A stretch of DNA of 24,611 nucleotides from Chloroflexota bacterium (GCA_003695215.1 RFIM01000267.1:1-24611); one strand, 5' to 3'; positions 7,279-14,530 are shown, counted from the stretch's first letter. Translations and numbers: made by a program. Notes: generated by a model from the letters alone, not told the origin.

Positions 7279-8244
7279 ATGCCCTACGATCCTTTTCTAT
7301 ACCGCTCGCCTGAAGGCTATGCTGTGCTGGAGAAGTGGTATGAGGAAGCGCTGCGCGCCTTCCGTGTGCCGATCAAAACAGGCTATGTGCCCACTCGCTT
7401 CGGCGAGACACATGTGATCAGCGCAGGCGCAGAGACGGCGCCGCCGCTGGTCTTGATTCACGGCTATGGCGCAGGCTCGCCGTTTTGGCGGCAGCAGATC
7501 GAAGGCCTGGCTGGGCACTACCGCCTGTACGCGCCTGACTGCGTCGGTCATCCAGGCAGGAGCGCAACTCGGCCGCCGAGCCTGCTGGACGATGGCTGGT
7601 CGCTATGGCTGCAAGACGTGCTGGACGCGCTAGGTTTGGCGCGCGCTGCGCTGGCAGGCGTGTGTTTAGGCGGCTGGATGGTGATGCGTTTTGCTGCTTT
7701 TGCGCCTGAGCGTGTCACGCACGCCATTCTGCTCAGTCCAGTCGGCATCGCGCCTTTTCGCATCTATTGGCGTAGCGGCGTGCCGTTGGTGCTGAACCTG
7801 CGCAACGATCCGAGCGTCTTCGGTCAGCGCCTGATGCGCATGGTCTTTGCGCCGCCTGGCAGCGGCTTGAAATTCAACCGCGAAGTCTTCCATGCGCTCA
7901 GTTTGGTCGTCAAGCATTACAATGCTGGCGCTTTGGCAGGCATGAGCGCCAAGCCGACTTGGCGCGAGATTCTGCGCGGCACACGCGCCTTGGTCAAGTT
8001 CGTGCGCGGCGAGCCTAGGGGCGTCTTGCAGCGCGTGCGCGTGCCAACCTTGCTGTTAGTCGGCCAGCACGAGGGCATTTTCGATGCGCGCAAGGCCGTG
8101 CGGCGCGCTCAGCGCCACATGCCGAACGTGCGCGCCGAGATTCTGCCCGACGTCGGCCATGCTGTCATCTTCGATGCGGCTGAGCAGGTCAATGCGCGTA
8201 TTCATCAATTCTTGGCAAGTGAAAGCTCTATACTTTTTTCATGA
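7279..8244 (+). CDS. Alpha/beta-fold hydrolase with Cys at the nucleophile elbow
   Basis: A 321-aa alpha/beta hydrolase. The oxyanion-hole motif HGYGAGSPFW (61-70) and the APDCVGHPGRS segment (85-95) match the MhpC/HsaD-like branch. The nucleophile elbow reads GVCLGG, so position 129 is Cys (codon TGT) where relatives normally have Ser. The likely acid is D269 (GQHEGIFD), and the His is H294 (DVGHAVIFD). The triad would therefore be Cys-Asp-His, as in dienelactone hydrolase, if the protein is active. The substrate is unknown. There is no signal peptide. No clear Shine-Dalgarno precedes ATG 7279, but the N-terminus LYRSPEGYAVLEKWYEEAL looks family-typical, so I keep this start. The gene stands alone after its own promoter. 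Confidence 0.85.
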   Translation: MPYDPFLYRSPEGYAVLEKWYEEALRAFRVPIKTGYVPTRFGETHVISAGAETAPPLVLIHGYGAGSPFWRQQIEGLAGHYRLYAPDCVGHPGRSATRPPSLLDDGWSLWLQDVLDALGLARAALAGVCLGGWMVMRFAAFAPERVTHAILLSPVGIAPFRIYWRSGVPLVLNLRNDPSVFGQRLMRMVFAPPGSGLKFNREVFHALSLVVKHYNAGALAGMSAKPTWREILRGTRALVKFVRGEPRGVLQRVRVPTLLLVGQHEGIFDARKAVRRAQRHMPNVRAEILPDVGHAVIFDAAEQVNARIHQFLASESSILFS

Positions 8245-8381
8245 GCCTTCAACGCTTTTTTATTGGCGCTGCGCCAGCTTTGCCTTACCATTGAGGCACG
8301 ATGAATGCGCAGCAGCAAATTTGTGAATTTTTGTGAGAAGACCGTTATGATGTGTCGTGAGCGTGCGCGGCCTTTTGCACA

Positions 8382-8387
8382 TATAAT
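8382..8387 (+). promoter_or_regulatory. Candidate -10 for the tandem response regulators
   Basis: A consensus TATAAT lies 73 bases before the first receiver gene, within the 216-base gap after the hydrolase. No convincing -35 is visible 16-18 bases upstream, so this is a weak call. No other feature was seen in that gap. Confidence 0.35.
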
Positions 8388-8460
8388 GCAGAGTGACCGA
8401 ACCGTACGACGTGACCGCATCACAGCGATACGAGTTGGATTTTAGGTTAAGGAATACAGG

Positions 8461-8871
8461 ATGGTCACGCTGCTTTTGATCGAGGATGATCATAACACTG
8501 CCCGCATGGTAGCTAAAGTGCTGACGCCGCACGGCTTCACTGTTCACCACGCGCCAAACGGCCTGACAGGCCTGCAGCTCGCCCGCGAAGTCAATCCGCA
8601 GTTGATTTTGGTAGATATGGACTTGCCAGACCTGGAAGGCAAGGTGGTTGTCTCGCGGCTGCGCGGCTCGGCTGAATCAGCGCAGCTGCCGATCGTGGCC
8701 TTCACGGCTGAATGCAGCGCACGTGCCAAGCGCTTGGCGCTTGCCTTCGGCTGCGATGCCTTCATCAGCAAGCCAATTGACACACGCGCTTTCCCTGAGC
8801 AACTTCGTGAGATCATGACGCGCAAAAAGGAAGGGCTCTCTCATGTCAGCAAAGCGGATTCTTTACGTTGA
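8461..8871 (+). CDS. Stand-alone receiver (CheY-like) response regulator
   Basis: A 136-aa protein that is a single receiver domain plus a short basic tail. The acidic pair E8-D9/D10, phospho-acceptor D52 (ILVDMDLPD), T82 and K104 (SKP) are all present, so it should be phosphorylatable. There is no DNA-binding or enzymatic output domain, so it must act by binding a partner. No histidine kinase is encoded nearby. The 3' end overlaps the start of the next receiver gene by 29 bases, so the two are almost certainly made together. Confidence 0.9.
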   Translation: MVTLLLIEDDHNTARMVAKVLTPHGFTVHHAPNGLTGLQLAREVNPQLILVDMDLPDLEGKVVVSRLRGSAESAQLPIVAFTAECSARAKRLALAFGCDAFISKPIDTRAFPEQLREIMTRKKEGLSHVSKADSLR

Positions 8872-9208
8872 AGACAACTTTCAGAATCGTCGGCTTGTGC
8901 GCAAAATTCTGACAGCTGCAGGCTACGAAGTGATCGAAGCTGAGGATGGCCTTGCAGGCATCGCTGTGGCGCAACGTGAGCAACCTGACCTGATCCTGAT
9001 GGATATCAACATGGCAGGCATGGACGGCATGGAAGCCACAGCGATCCTCAAAAACTCCGAATTGAAGCATATCCCGATCATCGCCCTGACGGCAGCCGCC
9101 ATGAAAGGCGACCGCGAACGCATCATGGCAGCTGGCTGTGATGAATACATGCACAAGCCGATCAACCGCGCTGAGCTGCTACAGACTGTTGCCCGTTTCA
9201 TCGGCTGA
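8843..9208 (+). CDS. Second stand-alone receiver response regulator
   Basis: A 121-aa single receiver domain. D11, phospho-acceptor D54 (LILMDINMAGMDG), T83 and K105 (HKP) are present. The residue four after D54 is Ala, where Pro is usual. AAGGAAGGG, within the upstream gene, precedes ATG 8843 at suitable spacing. Sequences like this resemble the receiver modules of hybrid histidine kinases (MDxNMPxMDG). No output domain is present. A strong hairpin terminator follows 22 bases after the stop. Confidence 0.9.
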   Translation: MSAKRILYVEDNFQNRRLVRKILTAAGYEVIEAEDGLAGIAVAQREQPDLILMDINMAGMDGMEATAILKNSELKHIPIIALTAAAMKGDRERIMAAGCDEYMHKPINRAELLQTVARFIG

Positions 9209-9230
9209 TCGCCGCCCTATGTCTTTATTC

Positions 9231-9258
9231 AGAGCTGCTTTGGCAAAGCAGCTCTTTT
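9231..9258 (+). terminator. Terminator of the receiver pair
   Basis: GAGCTGCTTT (9232-9241) pairs perfectly with AAAGCAGCTC (9245-9254) around a 3-base loop, followed by TTTT. It ends at the last base of the convergent acyl-AMP ligase gene. The reverse orientation lacks a good T-run, so I assign it to the plus strand. Confidence 0.82.
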
Positions 9259-10970
9259 CATGTCTTCCCATCGCGTTCGCGCAAGTATTTTTCGCGATTG
9301 GCGCCGCGTGCAATCTTGCCGCTGCTGGTCTTGAGCAGCCATTTGGCATCGACAATGTAAACATCGCTCAGCGTGACTTCGGTCTGCTGTGCCACGCGCA
9401 TGCGCACTTGTCGTGCAATCTCAAAGCGCTCGTCAGCGTCGTCCGTCTCCACTTCGCAGACCATCACAATGGCTTCAGTGCCGAGCCGCTCGTCCTCCAC
9501 GCCAAAAGCGACCGTTCTGCCTGCTTTGACGCCTGGCACTTCATCAGCGATAGCTTCAAGGTCCTGCGGATAGATGTTTTTGCCGCCGACGATGATCAAA
9601 TCCTTTTTGCGCCCTGTGATGTAGAGCTCGCCATCGGCGATGTAGCCGTAATCGCCCGTGAGATACCAGCCGTTGAAGAGCGCCTGCGCCGTCAGATCAG
9701 GGCGACGGTAGTAGCCGCTCAGCATGCTATCGCTGCGCACGGCGACTTCGCCGATGTGCCGCTCGGGCAGCGGTTGGCGCGCTTCATCAACGATCTGCAC
9801 TTCACAGTTCGGAATCGGCTTGCCACAAGAGAGCATCTCGATAGTGCGCTCGCCTTCTACAGCCTTGCGCGCAATATGCTGCGCGCTGAGCGCCTCGCGG
9901 CTGATCAGGTCGATCTTAGGCAAGGTGTCAATGCCGCCTTGCGTCACTGCAAAAGTATTTTCAGCCATAGCGTAGCAGGTCGCTAACATCTCAGGCTTGA
10001 CGCCATAAGGCGCGTAGCGCGCTGCAAATTGGCGATGACTCTCGGCGCGCATTGGCTCAGAGCAGTTGATGAAGGCGCGCATACTCGCCAAGCTGACGCC
10101 TTCTAGAGCGTTATCGCGCACGCGCTGCGCCAAAAAGTTATAGGCGAAGTTCGGCAGCCAGCACAGTGTGCCGCGATATTGGCTGATGGCGTGCAGCATC
10201 ACTTTCGGATCGCGCACCCAGTGATGCGGCGAGATCAGCACTAGCGGAATGCCTTGCACTAGCGGCAAGACGAACGCCGCGATCAGGCCCATATCGTGGT
10301 AGAGCGGCAGCCAGGAGACGATACAGTCATCCGTGCGCAGGCGAATAGCGGCGCTGTAGTTGGCGATCTGGTTCAGCACGGCGCCGTGCGAGAGTGCCAC
10401 GCCTTTCTGTAAGCCTGTGGTGCCGCTGCTATGCTGCAGAAAGGCGATATCCTCGCCGCGCACCTCAGGATTGAAGTGTGGCGCGCCTTCGCTTGGCTGC
10501 AGCGCTGCCTCATTGACGATCGGCACGCCGCTGTTCAGCGCCGCTAAGGCTGCCACGTATTGCGCAGAGGCAATCACAACTTTGGCGCCTGAGAGGCCGA
10601 TCAGTTGGCGCACGCGCTCAAAGTACAGCCCAGGATCGAGCTTATCCGAGAGAAACGGAAAGATCGAAGGCATGGCGCCCAGCATCAGCGCGCCCCAGAA
10701 AGCGTAGAGCAACGCCTCTGAGTGATCCATCACCAGGATGGCCAGGTCTTGGCGCCCGACGCCCAGCCCGCGCAGCGTCTCGGCGTAGCGCGCCGCATTT
10801 TCGAAAAACGCGCGGTAGGTGATCGGCTTGTGCGGCGCGTTGCCTGCAGGCACGAAGATCACAGCGCGCTCATCAGGGCGCTCGCGATAGTGCTGTGCCG
10901 CGCGCTCCAGCAGGCTCTGATAGGCCGCGCGCGTCTCAGGCAGGACAAACCTAGCGGTGTGCAGCGACAT
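9258..10970 (-). CDS. Fatty-acyl-AMP ligase (FAAL-like)
   Basis: A 570-aa AMP-forming adenylation enzyme. The P-loop SSGTTGLQKG (181-190), WLPLYHDMGLI (220-230), YAMAENTF (333-340), LTGDYGY (437-443) and catalytic K552 in KTSSGKIAR are visible. The YHDMGLI motif and the stretch between YAMAEN and LSCGKPIP match fatty-acyl-AMP ligases, which pass acyl-adenylates to a carrier protein, better than acyl-CoA synthetases. The upstream gene encodes a carrier protein and overlaps this start by 20 bases, which supports that reading. The product may be a modified lipid or polyketide starter, but no condensing enzyme is present nearby. Confidence 0.87.
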   Translation of the reverse strand: MSLHTARFVLPETRAAYQSLLERAAQHYRERPDERAVIFVPAGNAPHKPITYRAFFENAARYAETLRGLGVGRQDLAILVMDHSEALLYAFWGALMLGAMPSIFPFLSDKLDPGLYFERVRQLIGLSGAKVVIASAQYVAALAALNSGVPIVNEAALQPSEGAPHFNPEVRGEDIAFLQHSSGTTGLQKGVALSHGAVLNQIANYSAAIRLRTDDCIVSWLPLYHDMGLIAAFVLPLVQGIPLVLISPHHWVRDPKVMLHAISQYRGTLCWLPNFAYNFLAQRVRDNALEGVSLASMRAFINCSEPMRAESHRQFAARYAPYGVKPEMLATCYAMAENTFAVTQGGIDTLPKIDLISREALSAQHIARKAVEGERTIEMLSCGKPIPNCEVQIVDEARQPLPERHIGEVAVRSDSMLSGYYRRPDLTAQALFNGWYLTGDYGYIADGELYITGRKKDLIIVGGKNIYPQDLEAIADEVPGVKAGRTVAFGVEDERLGTEAIVMVCEVETDDADERFEIARQVRMRVAQQTEVTLSDVYIVDAKWLLKTSSGKIARGANREKYLRERDGKT

Positions 10971-11196
10971 AGTCGGCGATCATCCGCACGGTATCCATGT
11001 TTTCGACAGTCATGTCCACGTCGTCAGGCCGAAAACCGAAGGTCTCCTCGATGAAGAGCTGCACTTCTACCAATGAGAATGAATCCATCAAGCCGCCTTT
11101 GATCAGCGAGTCGTCGTCGCCTAGCTTGTAGTTAGGGCGGCGCAAAATGTTGTTCAGGATGAAAGTGCGCACCGCATCGCGAATTTCTGCGCTCAT
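10951..11196 (-). CDS. Acyl carrier protein
   Basis: An 81-aa carrier protein. The phosphopantetheine site is S39 in GGLMDSFSLVEV, matching the D-S motif of ACP/PCP domains, and the flanking residues are acidic as usual. A GAGGAAG lies about 11 bases before ATG 11196. The gene overlaps the acyl-AMP ligase gene by 20 bases, so the pair is translated together and probably works as ligase plus acceptor. It is more divergent than a housekeeping fatty-acid ACP (no DSLD), so a dedicated role is likely. Confidence 0.88.
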   Translation of the reverse strand: MSAEIRDAVRTFILNNILRRPNYKLGDDDSLIKGGLMDSFSLVEVQLFIEETFGFRPDDVDMTVENMDTVRMIADYVAAHR

Positions 11197-11263
11197 AGGC
11201 TCAGCATCTTCCTCTGAAGTTCCTTGAGATGCGGCTATTGTAACGGATGATAGGCGCGTGGCA

Positions 11264-11288
11264 AAAAAAGAGACGCTCCGCGCGTCTC
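11264..11288 (-). terminator. Terminator downstream of tRNA-Val
   Basis: On the minus strand GAGACGC pairs with GCGTCTC around a 4-base loop, followed by seven T (the A-run at 11264-11270). It lies 9 bases after the tRNA 3' end and before the acyl carrier gene, so the tRNA is probably a separate transcript. Confidence 0.85.
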
Positions 11289-11296
11289 GAAGTGTG

Positions 11297-11370
11297 TGGG
11301 TCGTAGAAGACTCGAACTTCTGACCTCGTCGATGTCAACGACGCGCTCTAACCAACTGAGCTAACGACCC
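11297..11370 (-). tRNA. tRNA-Val (anticodon GAC)
   Basis: The minus strand folds as a complete cloverleaf of 74 nt. The acceptor stem is GGGTCGT with ACGACCC, the D-loop region is GCTCAGTTGGTTAGAGC, the anticodon stem CGTCG/CGACG flanks loop TTGACAT (anticodon GAC), and the T-arm is AGAAG-TTCGAGT-CTTCT. The discriminator is A. The following bases are CAC, so the CCA tail is not encoded and must be added. It has its own promoter and terminator. Confidence 0.97.
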
Positions 11371-11386
11371 GACTTTGCTAGCTATG

Positions 11387-11415
11387 ATTATAAGGCCAGA
11401 ATTGCCACTTGGCAA
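11387..11415 (-). promoter_or_regulatory. Promoter of tRNA-Val
   Basis: The minus strand reads TTGCCA (11415-11410), a 17-base spacer, then a perfect TATAAT (11392-11387). The tRNA begins 16 bases after the -10, which leaves a leader of about ten bases. This is the cleanest promoter in the window. Confidence 0.82.
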
Positions 11416-11455
11416 GAGCCAACTCTGAAATCAGGGCTTTGGCGGGAAGCCAGGC

Positions 11456-11472
11456 ATAGCCTGCGCTATAAT
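11456..11472 (+). promoter_or_regulatory. Probable promoter -10 of the YedK-type gene, with inverted repeat
   Basis: TATAAT at 11467-11472 is preceded by ATAGC-CTGC-GCTAT (11456-11469), an inverted repeat spanning the -10. No normal -35 is visible. Almost the same 14 bases occur at 16865-16878 and a close relative at 257-271, all before genes. Confidence 0.5.
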
Positions 11473-11510
11473 CTATGGCATCGCACATATGCTGTTGAGG
11501 ATTATGCCGT

Positions 11511-12110
11511 ATGTGTGGCAGATACAGCCTGAATGCATCCGCCGATCAGCTGGCAGAGCACTTCGGCGTAAGCGCTCCCGCCGAATGGCAGCCGCGCCTG
11601 AACGCGGCCCCAAGCCAAAGCCTGCCCGTCTTGAGAGCAGAGGGCGCCTTCGCGCTGATGACGTGGGGCTATTTGCCGAGCTGGGCAAAGACGCGCCTGA
11701 TCAACGCGCGCGCCGAGACGCTGAGCGCCAAGCCGACTTTCCGCGCCGCTTTTCAGAGCCGCCGTTGCCTTGTGCCTGCTGATGCCTTCTATGAATGGCA
11801 GCGCCTGCCCAACGGCAAAAAGCAGCCGCTACGCTTCACGCTTCACGATGGCGCGCTGTTCGCCTTCGGCGGACTTTGGCTGCAAGAAGCTAATGCGCCG
11901 CCTGCTTTCGTGATCATCACTACAGCGGCGAACAGCTTGATCGCGCCAATCCATGAGCGTATGGCGTTGATCTTGCCGCCTGAGCACTATACCGCCTGGC
12001 TAGATGCAGCCACGCCCAGGGCTGTCCTGCAAGACCTGCTGCGCGCCTATCCTGCCGAGCTGATGCGCTATCAGCCTGCTGATCCAGCTGTATTGCGCCA
12101 CTTCGATTGA
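11511..12110 (+). CDS. SOS response-associated peptidase family (YedK/HMCES) protein
   Basis: A 199-aa SRAP-domain protein. Members bind abasic sites in single-stranded DNA and form a covalent thiazolidine link through Cys2, shielding the lesion. The invariant start MCGRY is present, which fixes the start codon because Cys2 must become the N-terminus. Other conserved points are N31 (LNAAPSQ), the WGYLPSWAK loop (52-60), NARAET (65-70), E95 in DAFYEW, and H148 (PIHERM, usually HDRMP). It is slightly shorter than the common 220 aa. A GAGG lies 10 bases upstream. The lipoprotein gene follows after 18 bases. Confidence 0.93.
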   Translation: MCGRYSLNASADQLAEHFGVSAPAEWQPRLNAAPSQSLPVLRAEGAFALMTWGYLPSWAKTRLINARAETLSAKPTFRAAFQSRRCLVPADAFYEWQRLPNGKKQPLRFTLHDGALFAFGGLWLQEANAPPAFVIITTAANSLIAPIHERMALILPPEHYTAWLDAATPRAVLQDLLRAYPAELMRYQPADPAVLRHFD

Positions 12111-12128
12111 TCGAGAAAGCGAGCTTGA

Positions 12129-13211
12129 ATGCGTCGATTGCTCTTTGCTGTGCTTGTTTTGCTCCTGGCGGCGTGCAGCAGCGCGCCGAGCGTGCCATCT
12201 GTGCCGCCGCCAACCCAGGCTGCCCTGCTGAGCGCCTCAGGCGAGCGCTTGCCCAGCGGCACGCTGATCCTCGCCAAAGATGGCGCACAACGCGCCCTTC
12301 TGCCTGATGGGCGCACGATCGAATTGGCTGAAGCGCAACAAAACGGACGCGCCGCGCCGAACGGCGCGCTCGGTGTGCTGTTGATTCCCAATGACGGCGC
12401 CTTCGATCTCGCTCTGGTGGATTACAGCGCCGATCCACCTGCTGTGCGCCAAGTGCCTGAAGGGCGCCGCTTGCTCAACCCAATGATTCTCTGGCAGCCC
12501 GATTCTTCAGGCTTCGCTTTCTACGATCTACCGCCTTTTGTCGGCGTGCGCGGCAACTTGGCCAATCTCTACTACCATAGCCTGAGCGATGCGCGCAGCC
12601 GCGCCTTGCTGAGCACAGCGCTGAACGACGCACGCATCGCGGCGCTCGCTTTCTCGCCCAATGGCTTGTACTTGCTCTACAGCTTGCTGAACGAGAACTC
12701 AGAGGCGCTCGGCGCGCAGAGCGGCACGGGCTATCTGCTTAACCTGCTCGGCGGGCAGCCTATTGCCTTGCCCAGAGAAGCGCTGCTCGGCTTCAGCGAC
12801 TGGCTGGGCGATAGCAGCGGCTTTCTGAGCGTGCGCACCGATTTGCAGACAGGTCGCGGCTACCTGGTGCGCTATCTCTTAGCGCAACTGGCTGAGCCAC
12901 AACGCCTGACGGCTGAGTCTGAGAACGTTACTTTGGCTGCCAGCGCGCCTGATGGTCAGCAGATCGCGATTGTGACGCGCGCGGCCGACGGCACTTCGAC
13001 CCTGAGCGTCCTTGCGCCAAACCAGTCGGCGCGACGCGAGCTGCATCGCGTGCCTGTAGGGCAAGGTTTTTCGGCGCTGGTGTGGTCGGCGCCTGAGGCG
13101 CTGTACTTCAGCGTATCTAGCGCTGAAGGCGATCAGACGTGGCGCATTGCGCCCAGTGGCGGCGCGCCAACGCGCCTTGCAGAGGGCCTGCTACAGCAAG
13201 TCGTGCGCTGA
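12129..13211 (+). CDS. Lipoprotein with beta-propeller-like repeats
   Basis: A 360-aa secreted lipoprotein. The signal peptide MRRLLFAVLVLLLAAC ends in a lipobox (LAAC, lipidated Cys16) and is followed by a Ser/Pro-rich linker. The body contains repeated strand patterns such as LNPMILWQPDSSGFAFYD, IAALAFSPNGLYLLYS, LAASAPDGQQIAIVTR and FSALVWSAPEALYFSV. These resemble TolB/WD40-type propeller blades, about five or six in number. It may be a surface sensor or scaffold; no catalytic motif is seen. The ribosome-binding site is weak. The gene lies 18 bases after the YedK-type gene and 27 before the next, so the three may be one transcript, although the functional link is unclear. Confidence 0.75.
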   Translation: MRRLLFAVLVLLLAACSSAPSVPSVPPPTQAALLSASGERLPSGTLILAKDGAQRALLPDGRTIELAEAQQNGRAAPNGALGVLLIPNDGAFDLALVDYSADPPAVRQVPEGRRLLNPMILWQPDSSGFAFYDLPPFVGVRGNLANLYYHSLSDARSRALLSTALNDARIAALAFSPNGLYLLYSLLNENSEALGAQSGTGYLLNLLGGQPIALPREALLGFSDWLGDSSGFLSVRTDLQTGRGYLVRYLLAQLAEPQRLTAESENVTLAASAPDGQQIAIVTRAADGTSTLSVLAPNQSARRELHRVPVGQGFSALVWSAPEALYFSVSSAEGDQTWRIAPSGGAPTRLAEGLLQQVVR

Positions 13212-13238
13212 GCGCCGTTGAGCGAAGAGTCCTGTGAG

Positions 13239-13661
13239 ATGAGCATGGATGATATCATCAACCGCAAGCGCAAGGGCATGGGCTGCATGCTGATCGTGCC
13301 GCTGGTCTTCGCTTGCATTGCAACGACGACAGTAGCGCTCGATCGGCTGTGTGTAGATGTGCTGAGCTGGCGCATCCCTGTGCATCCTGCCTCGCGGATC
13401 GTCCGCCAAACTTACAATTTCCTGACGCCAAACGGCCTAGGGCAGACTGTGACGACATACTTTGTGGAAGGCGCGCCGCGCGAGATCGAGCTGTGGTTCA
13501 ATCGCCAGATCGGCGAGCGCTTGCGCGCTTTGGAGAAAGAACCCGAGCGCTCGTTTTACTACAACATCAGCGCTATTGCCAAGAACGTTGGTTTGGCTGA
13601 AGATGGCGTGAATACGCAGCTGATCGTGATCGCGCGCTGCCTGAGCAGCCGCAGCGAGTAG
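13239..13661 (+). CDS. Single-pass membrane protein of unknown function
   Basis: I do not recognise this 140-aa protein. It has a short basic N-terminus (NRKRKG), a hydrophobic segment at about residues 13-34 (MLIVPLVFACIATTTVAL), then a soluble domain of about 100 residues likely outside the membrane (YFVEGAPREIELWFNRQIGERL and YYNISAIAKNVG regions). ATG 13239 is preferred over the TTG at 13218, giving a compact N-terminus before the helix. The ribosome-binding site (GAAGAG) is weak. The 3' end faces the minus-strand mini-gene, with one base between the two stop codons. Confidence 0.6.
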   Translation: MSMDDIINRKRKGMGCMLIVPLVFACIATTTVALDRLCVDVLSWRIPVHPASRIVRQTYNFLTPNGLGQTVTTYFVEGAPREIELWFNRQIGERLRALEKEPERSFYYNISAIAKNVGLAEDGVNTQLIVIARCLSSRSE

Positions 13662-13662
13662 C

Positions 13663-13785
13663 TCACAGCTGCAGCAAGTTGAACAAGTAGCCTGTCAGGG
13701 TGAGAGCCAGGGCCACTTTGTGCACAGCTAGCTTGAGCCGTTGGCAATTCGGGCAACCTGTGCCGATCACTCCGACGTTCAACAT
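13663..13785 (-). CDS. 40-aa thioredoxin-like CxxC mini-protein (possibly truncated)
   Basis: A very short minus-strand gene. A strong AGGAGGT (13797-13791) lies 5 bases before ATG 13785. The peptide begins MLNVGVIGTGCPNCQRLKLA, with a CPNC redox motif. This matches the first strand and active-site helix of the small thioredoxin-like 'redox-active disulfide protein' family (Thioredoxin_3, about 77 aa). After a hydrophobic tail ending NLLQL the frame stops at TGA, so the second half of the fold is missing. The sequence beyond is antisense to the membrane-protein gene and gives no continuation in other frames. It is either a decayed remnant or a real micro-protein; the excellent ribosome-binding site argues it is still translated. 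Confidence 0.5.
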   Translation of the reverse strand: MLNVGVIGTGCPNCQRLKLAVHKVALALTLTGYLFNLLQL

Positions 13786-13914
13786 AAGCTACCTCCTCGA
13801 TCATGATCCGTTAAAAACCCTTCCTGCCGCATCTTCAGCGCTGCAATTTTCCTGTGAAGCCTATGGGAAATATGCTATACTGAAGTCTCTCAACATCGCA
13901 GAGGAAGCGTGGAA
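13786..13914 (+). promoter_or_regulatory. hisH upstream region with extended -10
   Basis: This gap holds the mini-gene's ribosome-binding site on the minus strand and, on the plus strand, TGC-TATACT at 13873-13881, which is an extended -10 promoter element 33 bases before hisH. No strong -35 is visible (TGTGAA at 13853-13858 is the nearest). I see no leader peptide with a His-codon run and no attenuator hairpin. Confidence 0.45.
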
Positions 13915-14526
13915 GTGACAGACGGACGCATCGCAGTCATTGACTCCGGCGTGGCGAATCTGCGCAGCGTCTTCAACGCGCTGCAGCGGCTTGGCGCAGC
14001 GCCGTACATTGCACAGCAGCCCGAAGACCTGCGCACGGCGGCGAAGATTATCTTGCCAGGCGTCGGCGCTTTTGCGGCAGGCATGGCGCGCCTGCGCGAG
14101 GGCAATTTCATCGAGCCATTGCGCAACTACGCGGCGCTGGGCGTGCCAATTCTGGGCATCTGCCTAGGGATGCAAATGCTCTTCAAGCGCAGCAGCGAGA
14201 TGGGCGATCACGAAGGGCTAGGGCTATTGAACGGCAGCGTGGTACGCTTTCCAGCACAAGGGCCGAAGGTGCCACATATCGGTTGGAATCAACTGGAGCA
14301 TGAGGAAAGAGCGCCTTTGTTGAAAGGCGTGCCGAGCGGCAGCTACGCTTATTTTGTCCATAGCTACTATGCGCAAACTGATCCTGAGAACATCCTGGCG
14401 CGGACTGTCTACGGCGTCGCCTTTCCCGCTGTAGTTGGGCACGGCAATGTTTACGGTGTGCAGTTTCATCCTGAGAAGAGTCACGCTACGGGCTTGCGCA
14501 TTTTGAAGAACTTCTTGGAGCTGTGA
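13915..14526 (+). CDS. hisH: Imidazole glycerol phosphate synthase, glutaminase subunit
   Basis: A 203-aa class I glutamine amidotransferase that makes ammonia from glutamine for HisF in histidine synthesis. The nucleophile is C83 in GICLGMQ, and the His-Glu pair is H185/E187 in QFHPEKS. The oxyanion region PGVGAF (48-53) is present. GTG 13915 is chosen because GAGGA (13901-13905) sits 9 bases upstream; GTG 13909 would be too close. The gene heads the hisH-hisA-hisF-hisI run and ends 4 bases before hisA. Confidence 0.95.
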   Translation: MTDGRIAVIDSGVANLRSVFNALQRLGAAPYIAQQPEDLRTAAKIILPGVGAFAAGMARLREGNFIEPLRNYAALGVPILGICLGMQMLFKRSSEMGDHEGLGLLNGSVVRFPAQGPKVPHIGWNQLEHEERAPLLKGVPSGSYAYFVHSYYAQTDPENILARTVYGVAFPAVVGHGNVYGVQFHPEKSHATGLRILKNFLEL

Positions 14527-14530
14527 GGTG

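Noticed and set aside
9138..9986. 282-codon plus-strand frame
   Set aside because: Antisense to the acyl-AMP ligase, whose motifs are complete; it also overlaps a receiver gene and a terminator.
11183..11213. Tiny upstream frame (ATG CTG AGC CTA TGA) ahead of the acyl carrier gene
   Set aside because: Four codons overlapping the true start; no evidence of a control role.
13559..13804. 81-codon minus-strand frame overlapping the mini-gene
   Set aside because: It lacks motifs and a ribosome-binding site; the alternative frame with AGGAGGT and CPNC is the believable one.
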